DNA from: Athripsodes cinereus
Lineage: Eukaryota; Arthropoda; Insecta; Trichoptera; Leptoceridae
DNA length: 64,000 nucleotides
NCBI GenBank assembly: GCA_947579605.1
Contig: OX388307.1
Span: 5,867,237-5,931,236, forward strand
Reading direction: 5' to 3'
The position numbers and the translations under genes are program-made. Shown piece after piece: positions 1 to 10,321 of this stretch (its first letter is position 1; each line of letters starts with the position of its first letter). The notes under the pieces were generated by a model. The model did not search any database and had not been told where the DNA came from. It saw only the letters and a program-made list of their open reading frames with translations.

Positions 1-118
1 TTTAGTTTGTTTAATCTTCCATTCAGCAAACCCTAACACACATATCGAGGAAAGTTTAACAATCCTTTGTTTTACGTGCTGTACGCGCAGTAGACGCTTC
101 CAGCACCGCATTTCGAAG
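1..118 (-). mobile_element. possible LINE reverse-transcriptase tail relic (window edge)
   Basis: The minus strand is open from about 118 to the window start. It begins FEMRCWKRLLRV, which resembles the segment after the RT active-site domain of many insect LINEs (F-E-M-x-C-x-R-R-x-L). No start, no end and no second copy in the window, so it is weak. Confidence 0.25.
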
Positions 119-479
119 GTAGGTATCTGTTTAAGCATTTTCTTGAGATTGGATGGTCCAGGTTGCGGCTGCATATAAAAATATCCAAAATACCAGTGAC
201 TTCACCAGTGTTATCTTCGTAGGTAGTCTAATGTTTATTTTTTCCTCTCCAAGTTTGTCATGCCACCCTAGGCCATCTTAATTCTTCTGCAAATATAATG
301 CAGTATTTTAAAAATGTAGACATACATCCAGTATATTTTAAAACAAATCCATTCATCTTAAGAAAAAAAGAGTGAAGTCTTAAATGATTGCGACAATATT
401 GCGTTCCATTCAAATCATAATTGATCTGTCTCACAACACAGACTAAATACATATTTTTATTTTTATGATAATTCTAAAT

Positions 480-671
480 CTACTCGTTTACGGCGATATG
501 GGCTAATCTGTCACTTTTCACTAGTTCCACATGGTCCTTCCAGAACCGTCTTCTCTTTCTGCTCCAGCGAACGATATTAGCAACTCCACTAGGACGAAGA
601 TTGTCTGGAAGGCCGCCTAAAAGATCGAAGGATAGTTGGTCTTCAGCGTCGCAAGAGGAAACAAATTCCAA
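480..671 (-). mobile_element. LINE-D RT C-terminal tail relic
   Basis: A 63-codon minus-strand open segment contains NIVRWSRKRRRFWKDHV and then DRLAHIA. This is the basic W-x-DH motif found at the very C terminus of some insect non-LTR reverse transcriptases. The second copy at 15968-16470 has the matching pieces ENIVG-SRKRR and NRIVHIA, so this is one family. It is 5'-truncated and ends at 480. It would have acted as the LINE polymerase; now it is dead. Confidence 0.5.
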
Positions 672-2168
672 ACAAACAGAAGAAGAAGAAATTCTTCAAT
701 CTTCTGTTACTAAAAAAAACTAATAAGCCAGTTTATATTGTTATAAATTAAAAATGATTATTAAAAAATATTTTATAGAATAAGAACCCACAATATTGTC
801 CATCGCTGTTCATAAATGCGTACATTCATTCATTCGTCTGTTAATGCATTGTGTGTGTGCTATACTGTGTACAAAATATTATGGATATAATATGTACCTA
901 CGCGTCCTCGAAACCCATTGCGTCGTTAACTCCCCTAATTTATAGGAAACATTAGGAGGATACAGGACGAAATTTTGATTTATCGAAAGGGGATTATTGA
1001 TTATTCATAATTCATTGTATAGTTATCTGGGTAATGTAGCTATGTCTATAATATTCTAGCACGGGTAAATTTTTGGTTTGTTTTCAATATAATTCTTAAT
1101 GTTTGTTTATTTTATTCACGTTCCATTCAATCGTCCCGTGGATCCCAAGAACAATTTTTTTGTAAGTTGTCGAATGTTTCGTTCAAGGAAGGTATTCGCA
1201 AATCTTAATTTTTATGACATTAAACAATATTTCAATTGCCACAACTCTTGAACGTCTTACTTTTATTGGCACGAAGAGGATTATTTGTATGTTTATTAAA
1301 TACAGTTAGGCCACTGGCTTCTCTTCTGGATGACCTGATGATAAAGATAAAATAATAATAATAATAAATGTTTTACAATAAAATTTTGCTGACAAAATAA
1401 ATTTGTTCATAAGGCGTACATATTACCGTCTTCCAGTAAACTCAAAAAAATAAGGAGAGATTACACTGCATACACAATGTATCAACGAGTTCACTGACAA
1501 CCTTGCTTGCAATAGATATCAACATTCAAGAACAAACTGAAGACCTAACTCTTCCAACAGACTTTCCCGCGCCCTCGAGATGGATACTCCATCGAACGGT
1601 GCCGAAAAAGTCATTAACTGTCAACAGAAACATAAAGTTAACATTATCTATATAATATTTTAAGTCAAATATGAATATATGCAATTCTATAGCAGTAATG
1701 AAGTGAGAAAAATGTCGCTATATCAATTTATCAAGGGTTTTATTTAATCGATTAAATCAATGCACTTTATATACATGATACGAAATTTTTTACACTCAGC
1801 TGCTTTAAATTCAATTAAGTTGCGAAACCATCGAGCTTTAATAAAAGTTCACACTCGGTATCAACAGCTAAAGCTTGTGACAATAGCCTTGTTAAATCTA
1901 TCAGGCTATAACACTAAATATCATTTTGAAAATAATTGAAAAATTTAAATGTCGTTTCAGAACGTAGTCTAGGTACATGGTTTAGGTTGCTCGCTACGTT
2001 GTATATAAATAGCTAAAAGTATTTATTTTGTTTTTCAAGCTACGACAAGATTGAATCCAGTTTTCGAACAAAAGCTTCGTCCTATTTAATCTTTTTTGTA
2101 AATTTTAAAGGTGATTTTAAATATCGGTAACTGATATTTTTTGAGTATAAAGGTGTATAATTATATCA
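672..2168. other. AT-rich stretch without genes
   Basis: No coding segment is supportable. A short ATA/ATT run lies near 1349-1370, and a degraded SINE-A piece at 1256-1330 is listed separately. Confidence 0.5.
1256..1330 (+). repeat. SINE-A degraded fragment
   Basis: TTATTGGCACGAAGAGGA, then a run resembling GTTTATTAAATACAG, then CCACTGGCTTCTC, follow the order of the SINE-A 3' half (complete copies at 31128 and, inverted, 50108). Heavily diverged, with no intact tail. Confidence 0.35.
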
Positions 2169-2171
2169 CTG

Positions 2172-2360
2172 TAGACCTAGTTAAAACACATTTAAGCGTT
2201 ACGTTTTCGTTCAAACAAGACGAGGTTGCGAGAACGCGTCAATTTTCGGAGCTACTTGTGTATTTTAGCTACGAAAATTGACGCATTCTCCCAACGTCGT
2301 CCGCGTTTGAACGAAAACGAAACGAAAACGTAACGCTTAAATGTGTTTTGACTAGGCCCA
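2172..2360. mobile_element. MITE-1 copy 1 (palindromic, 189 bp)
   Basis: Almost the whole element is a foldback. The left end TAGACCTAGTTAAAACAC mirrors the right end GTGTTTTGACTAGGCCCA, and the arms run inward through TTAAGCGTTACGTTTTCG. It is flanked on both sides by CTG (2169-2171 and 2361-2363). Copies lie at 16107-16306 and 28100-28288; the last one proves the CTG duplication. Non-autonomous DNA transposon, superfamily not assigned. Confidence 0.75.
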
Positions 2361-2363
2361 CTG

Positions 2364-3195
2364 TAAGCGTTGTTTTCCATATAACCTATACTAAATAGAA
2401 ATGCCATTAGATTTTCAGTAATGCTTTAAGGTAAAAGCTTTTGTAAGGCGTTCTGCCTTAAGAATGCCCGACATCAAATAATTTTGATCCTGGTTGAATT
2501 TTGACATTTCAATAAAATGGAAGGCAATCCAGTGGTAACGGCGTTTTGTATTAGATTATTTATTTTTATTCAAACTTTCGCAAATTTCCTTCAAATATAT
2601 GTGCAAAAAATACACTTAAATATTTAAACAATAACAAAAATATGTTTTTTTTTTGTGAAGTTTGAAAGGTCGAAATCAGAGCTATTTCAGTTGCATGTTG
2701 AAGGATCTAAAAATACCCCTATTTAGTAGTTGTTTCGATAAGAAAAACACCTAGTTACTTATTAAAATTGTGACTGCTATTTTCAAAAACTTTTAGCGAC
2801 AAATTGTTACTGCTCTTTTAACTGTTTACTTAATTCAGTTATCTTTTATTTTTTAATCTATCGTTAGAGTAAAACACATGAATTTAGATTTAACTAACAT
2901 TGTCTAGCGAGCAGCTAATCGAAGGAACGGAACGCTCTATAATAATATGTAGGAGCTACTTACTTAACAGCTAAATGAAATTATTTCGTATCTCTCGCTA
3001 CTGCGATCTATATCTAGATATTTTACAACGAAAATAGATTCAATCTATCTGTACAAATAATCGTATATTCATTGAATCTCTCTTACGTTGAGTTGATTTT
3101 ATGAAAAATTCTAAAGACTCCCTTTTAAGCGAAAATATGTAGAAATATATAACTTTTCTATTTTTGAAGAGGTAACACTATGAAAGCTCATTTTT
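2364..3195. other. AT-rich stretch without genes
   Basis: Nothing recognisable on either strand beyond A/T runs. Confidence 0.5.
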
Positions 3196-3439
3196 AAAAT
3201 TTAGGTAATAAAAATAAAAAATATAACACTGTATAACTTTCACTAATTAATATTTTGCTTAAAAGCTTTTCGGACATATGTACGTCCATCTTCAGTAATA
3301 AATATCTTATAACTCGAAATTATGAGTTATAAGATATTTATTACTGAAGATGGACGTATGTCCGAAAAGCTTTTAAGCAAAATATTAATTAGTGAAAGTT
3401 ATACAGTGTTATATTTTTTATTTTTATTACCTAAATTTT
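3196..3439. mobile_element. near-perfect 120/116-bp inverted repeat, Penelope-like end
   Basis: The left arm 3196-3315 and right arm 3324-3439 are reverse complements apart from a 4-bp difference (CATATGTACG against CATACG), with an 8-base spacer. Such similar arms suggest recent formation. Each arm contains a CTGAAGA box, a GGAC/GTCC hairpin and GAAA, as in the hammerhead-like ends of Penelope-like retroelements. Assignment to that class is inference; no reverse transcriptase or GIY-YIG domain is present. Confidence 0.55.
3334..3385 (+). ncRNA. hammerhead-ribozyme-like fold
   Basis: Core box CTGAAGA is at 3344-3350. Stem II is GGAC/GTCC (3352-3355 with 3360-3363) around loop GTAT. GAAA is at 3364-3367. 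Stem III would be AAG/CTT (3367-3369 with 3370-3372) with no loop, and T3373 sits at the cleavage position. Stem I pairs TTA with TAA, and ATATTT (3334-3339) with AAATAT (3380-3385). The loop-less stem III implies activity only as a dimer, as known for retroelement hammerheads. A matching but longer-looped core is on the minus strand at 3295-3268. Confidence 0.42.
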
Positions 3440-3720
3440 GTTGAAATATCTTTATTTTCTCGGATATTTCAGGAGTCCAAGGACTCCTATTTATCCGTTT
3501 AGGTGAAAAATTTATTAATATTTGGACTCTCTCTAGTCTAATACCACTATGCCAGTGTTGACATCTCCGATCCTACCACGTCAGTGGGCGAAAATAACTG
3601 AAAGATCCCTTCTTCAATCTTTTACAGTTATTTATTTGCCTTCACCATTACATTTGCCTTTACCATCATGAAATTTTCGCTAAGTGAGGTAGCCAGCGAA
3701 CTAGCTTTATGTTTTAAATA
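3440..3720. repeat. dispersed repeat X, copy 1
   Basis: The order TTGTTGAAATA, TTTCTCGGATA, TTCAGGA, CTCCT, TCCGTTTAGGTGA, CTCTCTCTAGTC and GCCAGTGTTGACATC is repeated with variation at 6555-6715. The later part (GCGAAAATAACT, TTTGCC, a degraded AGTGAGGTAGCCAGCG) recurs at 4390-4500. The end resembles the SINE-A 3' terminus in reverse. Nature unknown. Confidence 0.45.
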
Positions 3721-3783
3721 TCGTCTATCTTTATCTAATATATATACAATTCTCGTGTCACGGTGTTTGTTATCATACTGACG

Positions 3784-3842
3784 GTGAGGTGACGTTGTCT
3801 TTTCTATGCCTTATGTGGTAGTTTCATGTGTTAAATTTACAT
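3784..3842 (+). repeat. SINE-T2 3' fragment
   Basis: GGTGAGG, GTTGTCTTTTCT, GCCTTAT and AGTTTCATG match the 3' part of the tRNA-like SINE at 20222-20345. The tRNA-like head is missing. Confidence 0.4.
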
Positions 3843-3845
3843 ATT

Positions 3846-4360
3846 TTACTACTACTACTATACCCTCACGCCATGTCCCAGGAGGGGTAGTCAGAGAGAA
3901 CGGAACGCCATATAGATCTATCCTTACATACTTCTTTCGCTTCCTCTACATTCATCCAGTTTCTCATACATGCACACCGATTTCTCTTACTCAGCACGCG
4001 TCCGTCCTTAAGAATTTGGTCCACGTGATCAAGTCACGTGGTTCTTGGACGTCCGCGCTTCCTCACACCCCTTCTTTCAGATAAATACATCCTCTTCGTC
4101 ATCCTTTCATCTTGTATTCGCTCAACATGTCCAAACCATCTCAACTTGTTTACACGCATTCTGTCCACAACACTCCTCTCACATTTGCTCATTCTCCTGA
4201 TATCATCATTCTTCACTCTATCTCGCAACGTTTTACCAACCATTCTTCTCAGTGAATGCATCTCCACAGCATTTATTCCACTCTCATCCTTTTTCAACCA
4301 CGTCCAAGTTTCGCTTGCATACATAAGTGTCGGTACCAGAATGGTATTGTGCACTAGCAT
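3846..4360 (-). mobile_element. LINE-A 3' end with RT C-terminal tail
   Basis: The minus frame 4360-4034 encodes about 108 residues without a stop. It includes VPTLMYASETW, AVEMHSLRRM, NKLRWFGHVERI and RGVRKRGRPR, the conserved post-RT region of an insect LINE. Two further degenerate segments lead to the 3' end GGACATGGCGTGAGGGTATA, followed by a short TAG-repeat tail (about 3845-3860). The element is 5'-truncated at about 4360, as expected from incomplete reverse transcription. The opposite strand is also open but is only a shadow. Confidence 0.8.
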
Positions 4361-4389
4361 TTACATATTTATTATTCTTAATACTCACT

Positions 4390-4500
4390 AAAGCGAAAAT
4401 AACTCAGAGAATTTACCTTTTTTACTGCAGTTATACCTACAACTTTCTATACTATCACAAAATTTGCCTTGAGGGGGTAGACAGCGATCAAACTACATGT
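4390..4500. repeat. dispersed repeat X, partial
   Basis: GCGAAAATAACT, then a T-rich run, AGTTAT, ACTATCAC and TTTGCC, match the second half of the repeat at 3440-3720. Strongly diverged. Confidence 0.33.
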
Positions 4501-4598
4501 TGATTAAAATGATATTATGTACATATTATATACTTGCTCACACCAATTAAGCTGTTTTTATTGATAGGGTTTTGTCACTTTGCTGAACGTCATGTCTT

Positions 4599-4752
4599 TA
4601 TTATCTATTTATTTATTTAATTATTTATTTGATTCTTCACTGTACATTGTTTACAATAATACAAATTAACATAGAAAATATCATTTATACAATTCAATGT
4701 ACAGAGGGAGAGTTTATCGCTAAAATGCGATGTCTTCCAACTAACCCGGTAG
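4599..4752 (-). mobile_element. LINE-G 3' end
   Basis: Read on the minus strand, it starts with GGGTTAGTTGGAAGACATCG and forms the stem ATCGCATTTTAGCGAT. It then passes a CCCTCTGTACATTG block and ends in a TAAATAAAT tail (left end, 4600-4630). Other copies lie at 18046, 25697, 28771, 44787, 50843, 59829 and 62586. The hairpin is probably the RT recognition signal; this is inference. Confidence 0.72.
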
Positions 4753-4784
4753 CTTATTAGTAGCTTTATTTATTCTTTTTCGTA

Positions 4785-4891
4785 GAGCACCCGAGAAAGG
4801 ATTGGTGTCCTACTGTTTTCCGTAAGGTTTCGAGTGTCCTGTGTCCTTGCTAAACAACTTGTGGGATATGCTGTGATGGTATAGTAAAGTA
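4785..4891 (+). repeat. SINE-A, internally deleted
   Basis: The 5' part (GAGCACCCGAGAAAGGATTG to TCGAGTGTCCTG) joins directly to the 3' end (CTTGTGGGATATG, GTGATGGTATAGTA). The middle 100+ bases present in the 36536 and 50108 copies are missing. Confidence 0.6.
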
Positions 4892-4892
4892 T

Positions 4893-5741
4893 ATTTTATT
4901 GTTGTGCAACTTTTATTAAAACTCGATGGCTTCACAATTTAATAGATGTATATTGTATAAATCTTTTTCGTTAATGGCCAGTGTACCGTTGATGAATAAA
5001 TAAATACATAAATTTCCCTTGTTTAATGGACCTCGTCGCTTATTGGAAATAAAATATTGTATTCTGGTGTAAAAATAAAACAAAAAAATATAACTCAAGA
5101 CATGAAATGATTAATTTTATAAAATGCAATAACTTCTCGTATCGTTCTTCGCGGCAAACTCTTGGGACATCGTCCACTCAAAAGACCGACTTAAACAAGG
5201 AGTCAGCTTAGATTCCACATCGCTGGAAGGTACACCAATAAGAAGAAGTAATTTGTATCAAATTATTTTCTACGAGTCCACACTGGCTACCCTACTTGTA
5301 CGGGATACCGTGATGTTATAGAAAGATAGCATTTTCATTTCTAATCGCCCTATCAAATTACTTAAATGTATATAAAACGATGCAAAGCAACGGATTATGT
5401 GGTGTGTACTGTGTCAGTAGTGTCTTTATAGGAGGGTGGCATGCCGGATAAACACTGTAAGTACTCGGTATATATGTATATTATGTACAGTAAACGTGCG
5501 ACACCATTAGACAGCCGATAGTATTGACAAAAACGGTAATAAAAAATGCAGGATTAAACTTGTTACAAAACAAAATTGATAAATATTTAAAAAAAAAAGT
5601 TTTTCAAACAAAAGATTGTAGTGATTGGGAAATTTCACTGAAAATCCTTCGTAATCATCAATATTAGACTTATTTTCTTCTTTCGGGAATACAGTGTGGA
5701 AATTAGCATTCTTCAATTTTCTGTCCATGGTTTTTGAAAAA
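4893..5741. other. stretch without a supported gene
   Basis: AT-rich. At 5413-5462 a TCAGT initiator-like string, a short GC-rich leader, an ATG (5442) and GTAAGT (5457) occur together. They would give only MPDKH before the donor, so I do not call an exon. Weak GRP-like coding relics near 5140-5220 are not assigned. Confidence 0.4.
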
Positions 5742-5960
5742 GGATTTTGTGTAAATAAGTTGCAATGGTTTGGAGATGTGGAGCGAATTAATGATGAAAA
5801 TATAACGAAGAGGATATACTTATACGAAAGAGGAGGTGTGAGAAAGCTTGGCCGTCCGAAAGCCACGTGCATCAAATTCTCAAAGACGGTTTGTTGAGTG
5901 AGAGAAATCAATATGAGAAATTGTATGAATGTGGAAGAAGTATGCATTAAAAAATTCATT
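5742..5960 (+). mobile_element. LINE-A RT tail fragment
   Basis: The plus frame reads VNKLQWFGDVERI, then ITKRIYLYERGGVRKLGRP, matching the LINE-A copies at 3846 and 40529 base by base at motif level. The frame breaks after GRP, but similarity continues to about 5960. Truncated at both ends. Confidence 0.65.
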
Positions 5961-6554
5961 CTATCACAGATTCGTAGGTTATTTTCTAATATTTTAAAAC
6001 GGCCAGTAGGACATATTAGTATCGAAGCTATTTTTAAAATTAAGTAGGTATTATTCAACATTTAAGATTCATAGGGCATGAGAAGACAACGTTTCTTTAT
6101 TTGGTAGTACCCTGGACGGACATAATTTTCTTGACGTGTGCTTTATACAATTTAAAGTTGGTTCAACAATCCACCCCTGTTAAAAGGAATATTTATATTT
6201 CAATACATACGTACGTATACACTATATATACATAAGCAGCGCACATTGACAATAAAAATGACAATAATATTATTAACATCCCTTGTAGGTTTAAATACCA
6301 CCACTACTACCCTTGTTGTAACGCACCCCCTCCTTCTGTCTCCCACCCTTTCTTCATTGATTATTATTATTATTACTATTAATTATAATATACGTAACAA
6401 GATACTCACAGAGAATATGCATATTTAAGCTGGGTTAACTAAACTTGATTATCTTTGATTAAGTGAAAACTTTACTTAAAAACTTTGTTTTTCTTAAGTG
6501 CATCTACGAAATATTACACAAAAAATTATAAATACAATGAAAAAAATTAGTCAT
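5961..6554. other. stretch without genes
   Basis: A/T-rich with short CACTAC and ATT runs near 6300-6380. The small open frame there is low-complexity and not supported. Confidence 0.5.
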
Positions 6555-6715
6555 ATATTGTTGAAATAACCTCTTTTCCCGGATAATTCAGGACACCATG
6601 AACTCCTTTTAATCCGTTTGGGTGACTATTTCTTTTTTTTTCTTTTTAACTCTCTCCAGTCCATCAGTACCTACCACTGAGCCAGTATTGGCATCAGTTC
6701 TACTTCTACTATACC
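6555..6715. repeat. dispersed repeat X, copy 2
   Basis: TTGTTGAAATAACC, CCCGGATAATTCAGGA, AACTCCT, TAATCCGTTTGGGTGA, CTCTCTCCAGTC and GAGCCAGTATTGGCATC parallel 3440-3570. It runs into the tail of the SINE-A copy that follows. Confidence 0.45.
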
Positions 6716-6940
6716 TATATTTCGGTTAATTCACAAGTGGGATAGCCAGCAGAACAGTTACACGCAATAAACATGCAAACCATCCTCTCCGTGCCAACAA
6801 AAAAATCAAGTCATTCAGGATGGGTGGCGAACCCCATCGCTGAAGTTTAGATGTAAAATGTATAATACATTATAACACCTGCCTCTTACAGGACAAAAAA
6901 GAGTGGAAATCCAATTTTTATCGTGAGTTCCACCAAATGG
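6697..6940 (-). repeat. SINE-A, nearly full length
   Basis: Minus orientation: tail-side TACTTCTACTATACC, then CACAAGTGGGATAGCCAGCA, AAACATGCAAACC, ATTCAGGATGGGTGG, ATCGCTGAA, and a 5' part including CACCTGCCTCTTACAGGAC. Confidence 0.68.
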
Positions 6941-7482
6941 AACGATCTATCAATTGTCACTACAGTTATTCCTTGCTTATGGGTAGAATGGCTGGGAGTA
7001 GGTATAATAATATTTTATTATGTATATAAGATAAGTGTTATTACTGCATATCGATCCGAAGTTTAATATTATTTTTATTGCCTTGAACGGTAGTAAATAG
7101 TACACTAAAACCTATGTAAAAAAATCTATTGAGTGTATTTTATTTCAAACAACTTAGTGGAAGTTAATTTTACCTACTTAATTTTAGATAAAAAATAAAT
7201 GTAACAGCAACATCGGTGGTTACCTCATATATCTCCTCCCAATCAGAATCAAAGCCATACAGAGAACACTCCACAATATGGTTCATTATATGGCACTGTG
7301 GTCGGCATTCACTCTCAGGAGGCAAAACTCCATTCTTTGCCATCAATGTATATATACTCCACAAGTGAAAAAGGAAAACATAATAAATTTGACAAATAAA
7401 CAGATTGTGCTAACCATGCTAATAAAAACATTAAAACATGTCTCACTTTAATTTTAAATGAGGAAAGTTAATTCGCCACCTC
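6941..7482. other. stretch without genes
   Basis: Nothing recognised. The minus-strand open frame 7364-7170 shows no motif or splice context that I trust. Confidence 0.45.
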
Positions 7483-7617
7483 ACTCCAAAAAACCATGTA
7501 GACATCTCGGTTGAAGAACCATGTTTATAATATATTCAATGTAACATTGTGCAGTATCCAATCGGAAGAAGTTAGAAAGGTATTCAAATACTTACGAATT
7601 GGCTCTAGGCTGGCTTA
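7483..7617. mobile_element. MITE-5 partial copy
   Basis: GAAGAACCATGTTT, CAATGTAACATTGTGCA, AATCGGAAGAAG, TTACGAATTGGCTCTAGG and CTGGCTTA follow the arm of the complete element at 54361-54692. Only one arm is present. Confidence 0.6.
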
Positions 7618-7618
7618 A

Positions 7619-7695
7619 ATGATTCTTAAATGATTCTTAAGTGATTCTTAAAGTTAAGGCATTCAGGATGGGTAGCCTATTTAATCGCTGAACTG
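7619..7695. repeat. short tandem repeat plus SINE-A scrap
   Basis: TGATTCTTAA is repeated about three times (7619-7650). It is followed by ATTCAGGATGGGTAG and ATCGCTGAAC, a scrap of SINE-A in minus orientation. Confidence 0.4.
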
Positions 7696-7770
7696 ACGGT
7701 AATAAATGTGTTTTTCTTGATGTAAAAATGGTACGAAATAGAATAGAAAACGGCATTCTTCTTTTATAGG

Positions 7771-8079
7771 TAGCCTGTCAGGTCCCCCACAGGCTTCGGT
7801 CCTGCGCTGTCTGGAACAACTCCTCCATATCTCTCATTCCAGTCCAATCTCGTATATTGCGCAGCCACGATTTCTGCCTTCTGCCAGCCCCCTATCGTCC
7901 CTGTCTGTCTGTATTTTGCCTTTCATAATCAACCGCAAAATGTGGTACTTTTCTCCGCGCATTAGATCTAGATACGACATCTTAGGCACTTTCACATCCA
8001 ACAGGAGTTCTCTGTCCATTCCAGCTCTTCTTAACACCTCTATTTTAATTTGTGACCCTATCAGTCCAATGAATACCAA
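7771..8079 (-). mobile_element. LINE-E RT C-terminal tail
   Basis: The minus frame has VLRRAGMDRELLLDV, then SYLDLMRGEKYHILRLIMKG, a well-known LINE tail pattern. After one frameshift it continues as SWLRNIRDWTGM and EELFQTAQDRSLW and meets a stop. Related ends lie at 43553 and 48858. Function lost. Confidence 0.77.
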
Positions 8080-9477
8080 GCACTCTTCTATGAAATTTGA
8101 AATTAATAAAAAACATTATTTGCGTAATAGGAAATAAACGTAATCAGAATTATCGTTAAACGGATAAAGAATAATATTACCTTCTACATTTTGTCTTAAC
8201 AATAAAAACGAGTGAAAGATGATAATAATATAAAACATTTTTATCTCTGTGTATAACGCTTCTACTATCATCATAATCTTTCCCTCACTCTATTTCTCTC
8301 TCTCTCTCTCTCTCTGTACAGTTTTGTTCCGGTAATCTCATTGATGTTGAGTACCTATCTCTGAACTTTGTATAATAATACCTATGAAATAATCTCATTG
8401 TGTTGATAAGTTTATCGTTTTGATATATCGATACATCGGTTTAATAAAATCGTATTAATTCGATTCATCTCGGTCGAATTCGTAGAGTTGGTACCTGGCG
8501 ATGAATTAAAGGAACTCGAAAACTTACAAAGAAGGTGGTATAAAAGAATTAAAGATGTGGAAAATTATGGAAAAATTTGAAAATGTTTGATATTTTCGTA
8601 TGAATGCTATGGACTTACAATAGGCAGACGTGATATTTGATGTGTCGCCGAGTTTCGAAATTCGTTATAACACATTTTCGTGCGATTTGAGTTATATAAT
8701 TATGTCGTTGGATTTGTAATTAAATATTCTTTAACCGTAGAAAATTGTATCTTTCAAAACACTCATCATTTGTACAAATAAGAAAAAAATTAGTGATGTT
8801 GAAAAAATAATCCCTTTATGTGTCTTTTAAAATTCTCTATAATTCAACCGACCAATAGGAGTTGTTTTTATGTAGGTAAACAAAATGAACAGTTTATTTT
8901 ATTTAATACCAAAATTTATTTTAAATTTGAACTGTTGCAACATACCTACTTATTATTAATTATAAAACTAAATAATAAAACAGATACACTGTAAAAACTC
9001 ATTATTAATTTTTAAATTAAATATTTACAAAAACACTGTTTTATTTTCACTTTAAATAATTTTAATTGCCTCTTTGAGGTAGGAAAGTACGTTTATTACT
9101 TGTATAACTGTTTTATCGAATTTCTTCTAATCACAAAAATGTGTTTTAGCGGATTTGGAAGCTCAGCGACAGATATTATGATGTAGGTCTCATTCTACAT
9201 AATATACAGTTTCAAGGGTGAGAAAATTATTGTATGACAATCAATGAATAAGCACCATGTATAAAGGCATATGATCTTATCTCCATCTATCGGATGATCG
9301 CCCTTTTGAAAGCAATAAAAATATAATAACGGCTCCTAATATTGAACATGCTCCTATCTATTATTATGCAATAATTGAAAATATCATTATAGTGAATTAT
9401 TTATGTATAATCGTTATTTATCGTAATAGAGATATAGCGTTATGTAAAATCCGCTATATTTTTATAACAACGTGCAT
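8080..9477. other. long AT-rich stretch without genes
   Basis: Contains a TC dinucleotide run at 8295-8315. No transposon or exon recognised. Confidence 0.5.
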
Positions 9478-9660
9478 TTTTTTAAAAAAGATATATTTGG
9501 GTTTTGTTATAAACCCAAATACAACCTCACACACCTTTCTTAGTAAGCTACTAAAAGCTTGTGTCGTGAAAGGGGAGTTTGCCGGCACCTGGTATCGAAC
9601 CACGGACCTCTTGTTCATGAGGCCGAGACTCTACCTCCAGGCTACCGACGAACTCATTCT
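9478..9660 (-). repeat. SINE-T1, tRNA-derived, nearly full length
   Basis: On the minus strand the head reads CGGTAGCCTGGAGGTAGAGT (A-box region) and later GGTTCGATACC, a good pol III B box. A unique body (GCCGGCAAACTCC, CACGACACAAGC) and an inverted AAACCCAAATA/TTTGGGTTT pair precede an A-rich 3' end. Sister copies lie at 19681, 26281 and 43395. Confidence 0.77.
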
Positions 9661-9673
9661 AACTTATCAATTT

Positions 9674-9735
9674 TGTTAGTGCACACGTAGTAGAATTCCA
9701 TAATTAGATTAATTGAAACAAGTGTTTCTTTCTTT
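9674..9735. repeat. palindromic repeat K, one arm
   Basis: GTGCACACGTAGTAGAATTCC followed within 25 bases by AACAAGTGTTTCTT resembles the left arm of the elements at 12108 and 35180. The loop and right arm are missing. Confidence 0.33.
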
Positions 9736-9822
9736 TATAAAAAAAAAACAAATAAAAATTGCATCTATCCCAAAAAACACCTCAATTTTCGTACATATAA
9801 AATATTTCATTCATTCACCGCT

Positions 9823-9992
9823 CTCAATGTTCCTCTTGGGAGCACAGGGCAGAAACCAGCCTCCTTCATTCAGAGCGTCTCTGTGCCAATCACGTCACCT
9901 CTTCCCACGACATTCCCTGCGCTCTGATGTCTTTATTATAGGAACGGTGTATTGTGAAAGAGGGACGCCCAAGCCGACGGAACCCTTTCGGA
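9823..9992 (-). mobile_element. LINE-B RT tail and 3' end
   Basis: This strand reads CACAGGGCAGAAACCAGCCT, CATTCAGAGCGTCTCTG, GTCACCTCTTCCCACGACAT and AGGAACGGTGTATTGTGAAA, the complement of the well-preserved LINE-B frame at 62910-63380. It lacks a continuous frame and is 5'-truncated at the GGAACCCTTTCGGATG point. Confidence 0.66.
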
Positions 9993-10242
9993 TGTAAGAA
10001 CAGTTTTTAACTCAATTTTTAATTTACGGTCGAACAAAATATTTACTTTCCTTCTAATATTTATTTCATCACAATCTTACTCATTTCCAATAATGTCTTC
10101 CCAACCCATGTGTGATTTTGTCATCATTGCGGTGAGGTTATTCAATACTGTGATCAGCATTAAATCCAAGTGTCGCCCTAAGCAAGAGCAAACTTTATAT
10201 ATTTTCATATAATATATCCCCCTATCTTTGCCCTTTCTCTAG

Positions 10243-10321
10243 ATCGCCCCATGGGGGTCACGCGACGGCCACGTGGCCGACTCCGGAGAGTTAGATGATT
10301 GGATCAAAGTGTCGCTACGGG
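10243..10321 (+). CDS. candidate internal coding exon, unidentified gene
   Basis: A pyrimidine-rich tract ending CCCTTTCTCTAG precedes the segment, and GTAAGC follows it at 10322. The 79 bases are 62 percent G+C in a strongly AT-rich neighbourhood. Only one phase is open. It encodes about 26 residues including IAPWGSRDGH and DSGELDDWIKVSLR, with a start in phase 0 and one base left over at the donor. Composition, splice sites and open phase together fit an internal exon of a plus-strand gene with long introns. I do not recognise the protein. The other two phases hit stops near the 3' end, so a TE origin cannot be excluded, but no second copy occurs in the window. Partner exons are not identified; the segment at 19514-19606 would add only GMSRLLR and a stop. 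Confidence 0.5.

Noticed and set aside
4038..4391. 117-codon plus-strand frame
   Set aside because: Shadow of the LINE-A RT tail on the minus strand; no codon logic of its own.
5130..5230. LINE-like GHRPLKRPT piece
   Set aside because: Only a few residues resemble a LINE tail; no second copy in the window to confirm.
5413..5462. TCAGT initiator, leader, ATG and GTAAGT as a first coding exon
   Set aside because: Only five codons before the donor and no promoter motif; joining it to the 10243 exon gives the wrong phase for the coding-like frame.
5507..6061. 184-codon open frame on the minus strand
   Set aside because: It is the complement of the LINE-A fragment at 5742-5960 (VNKLQWFGDVERI on plus) plus AT-rich flanks.
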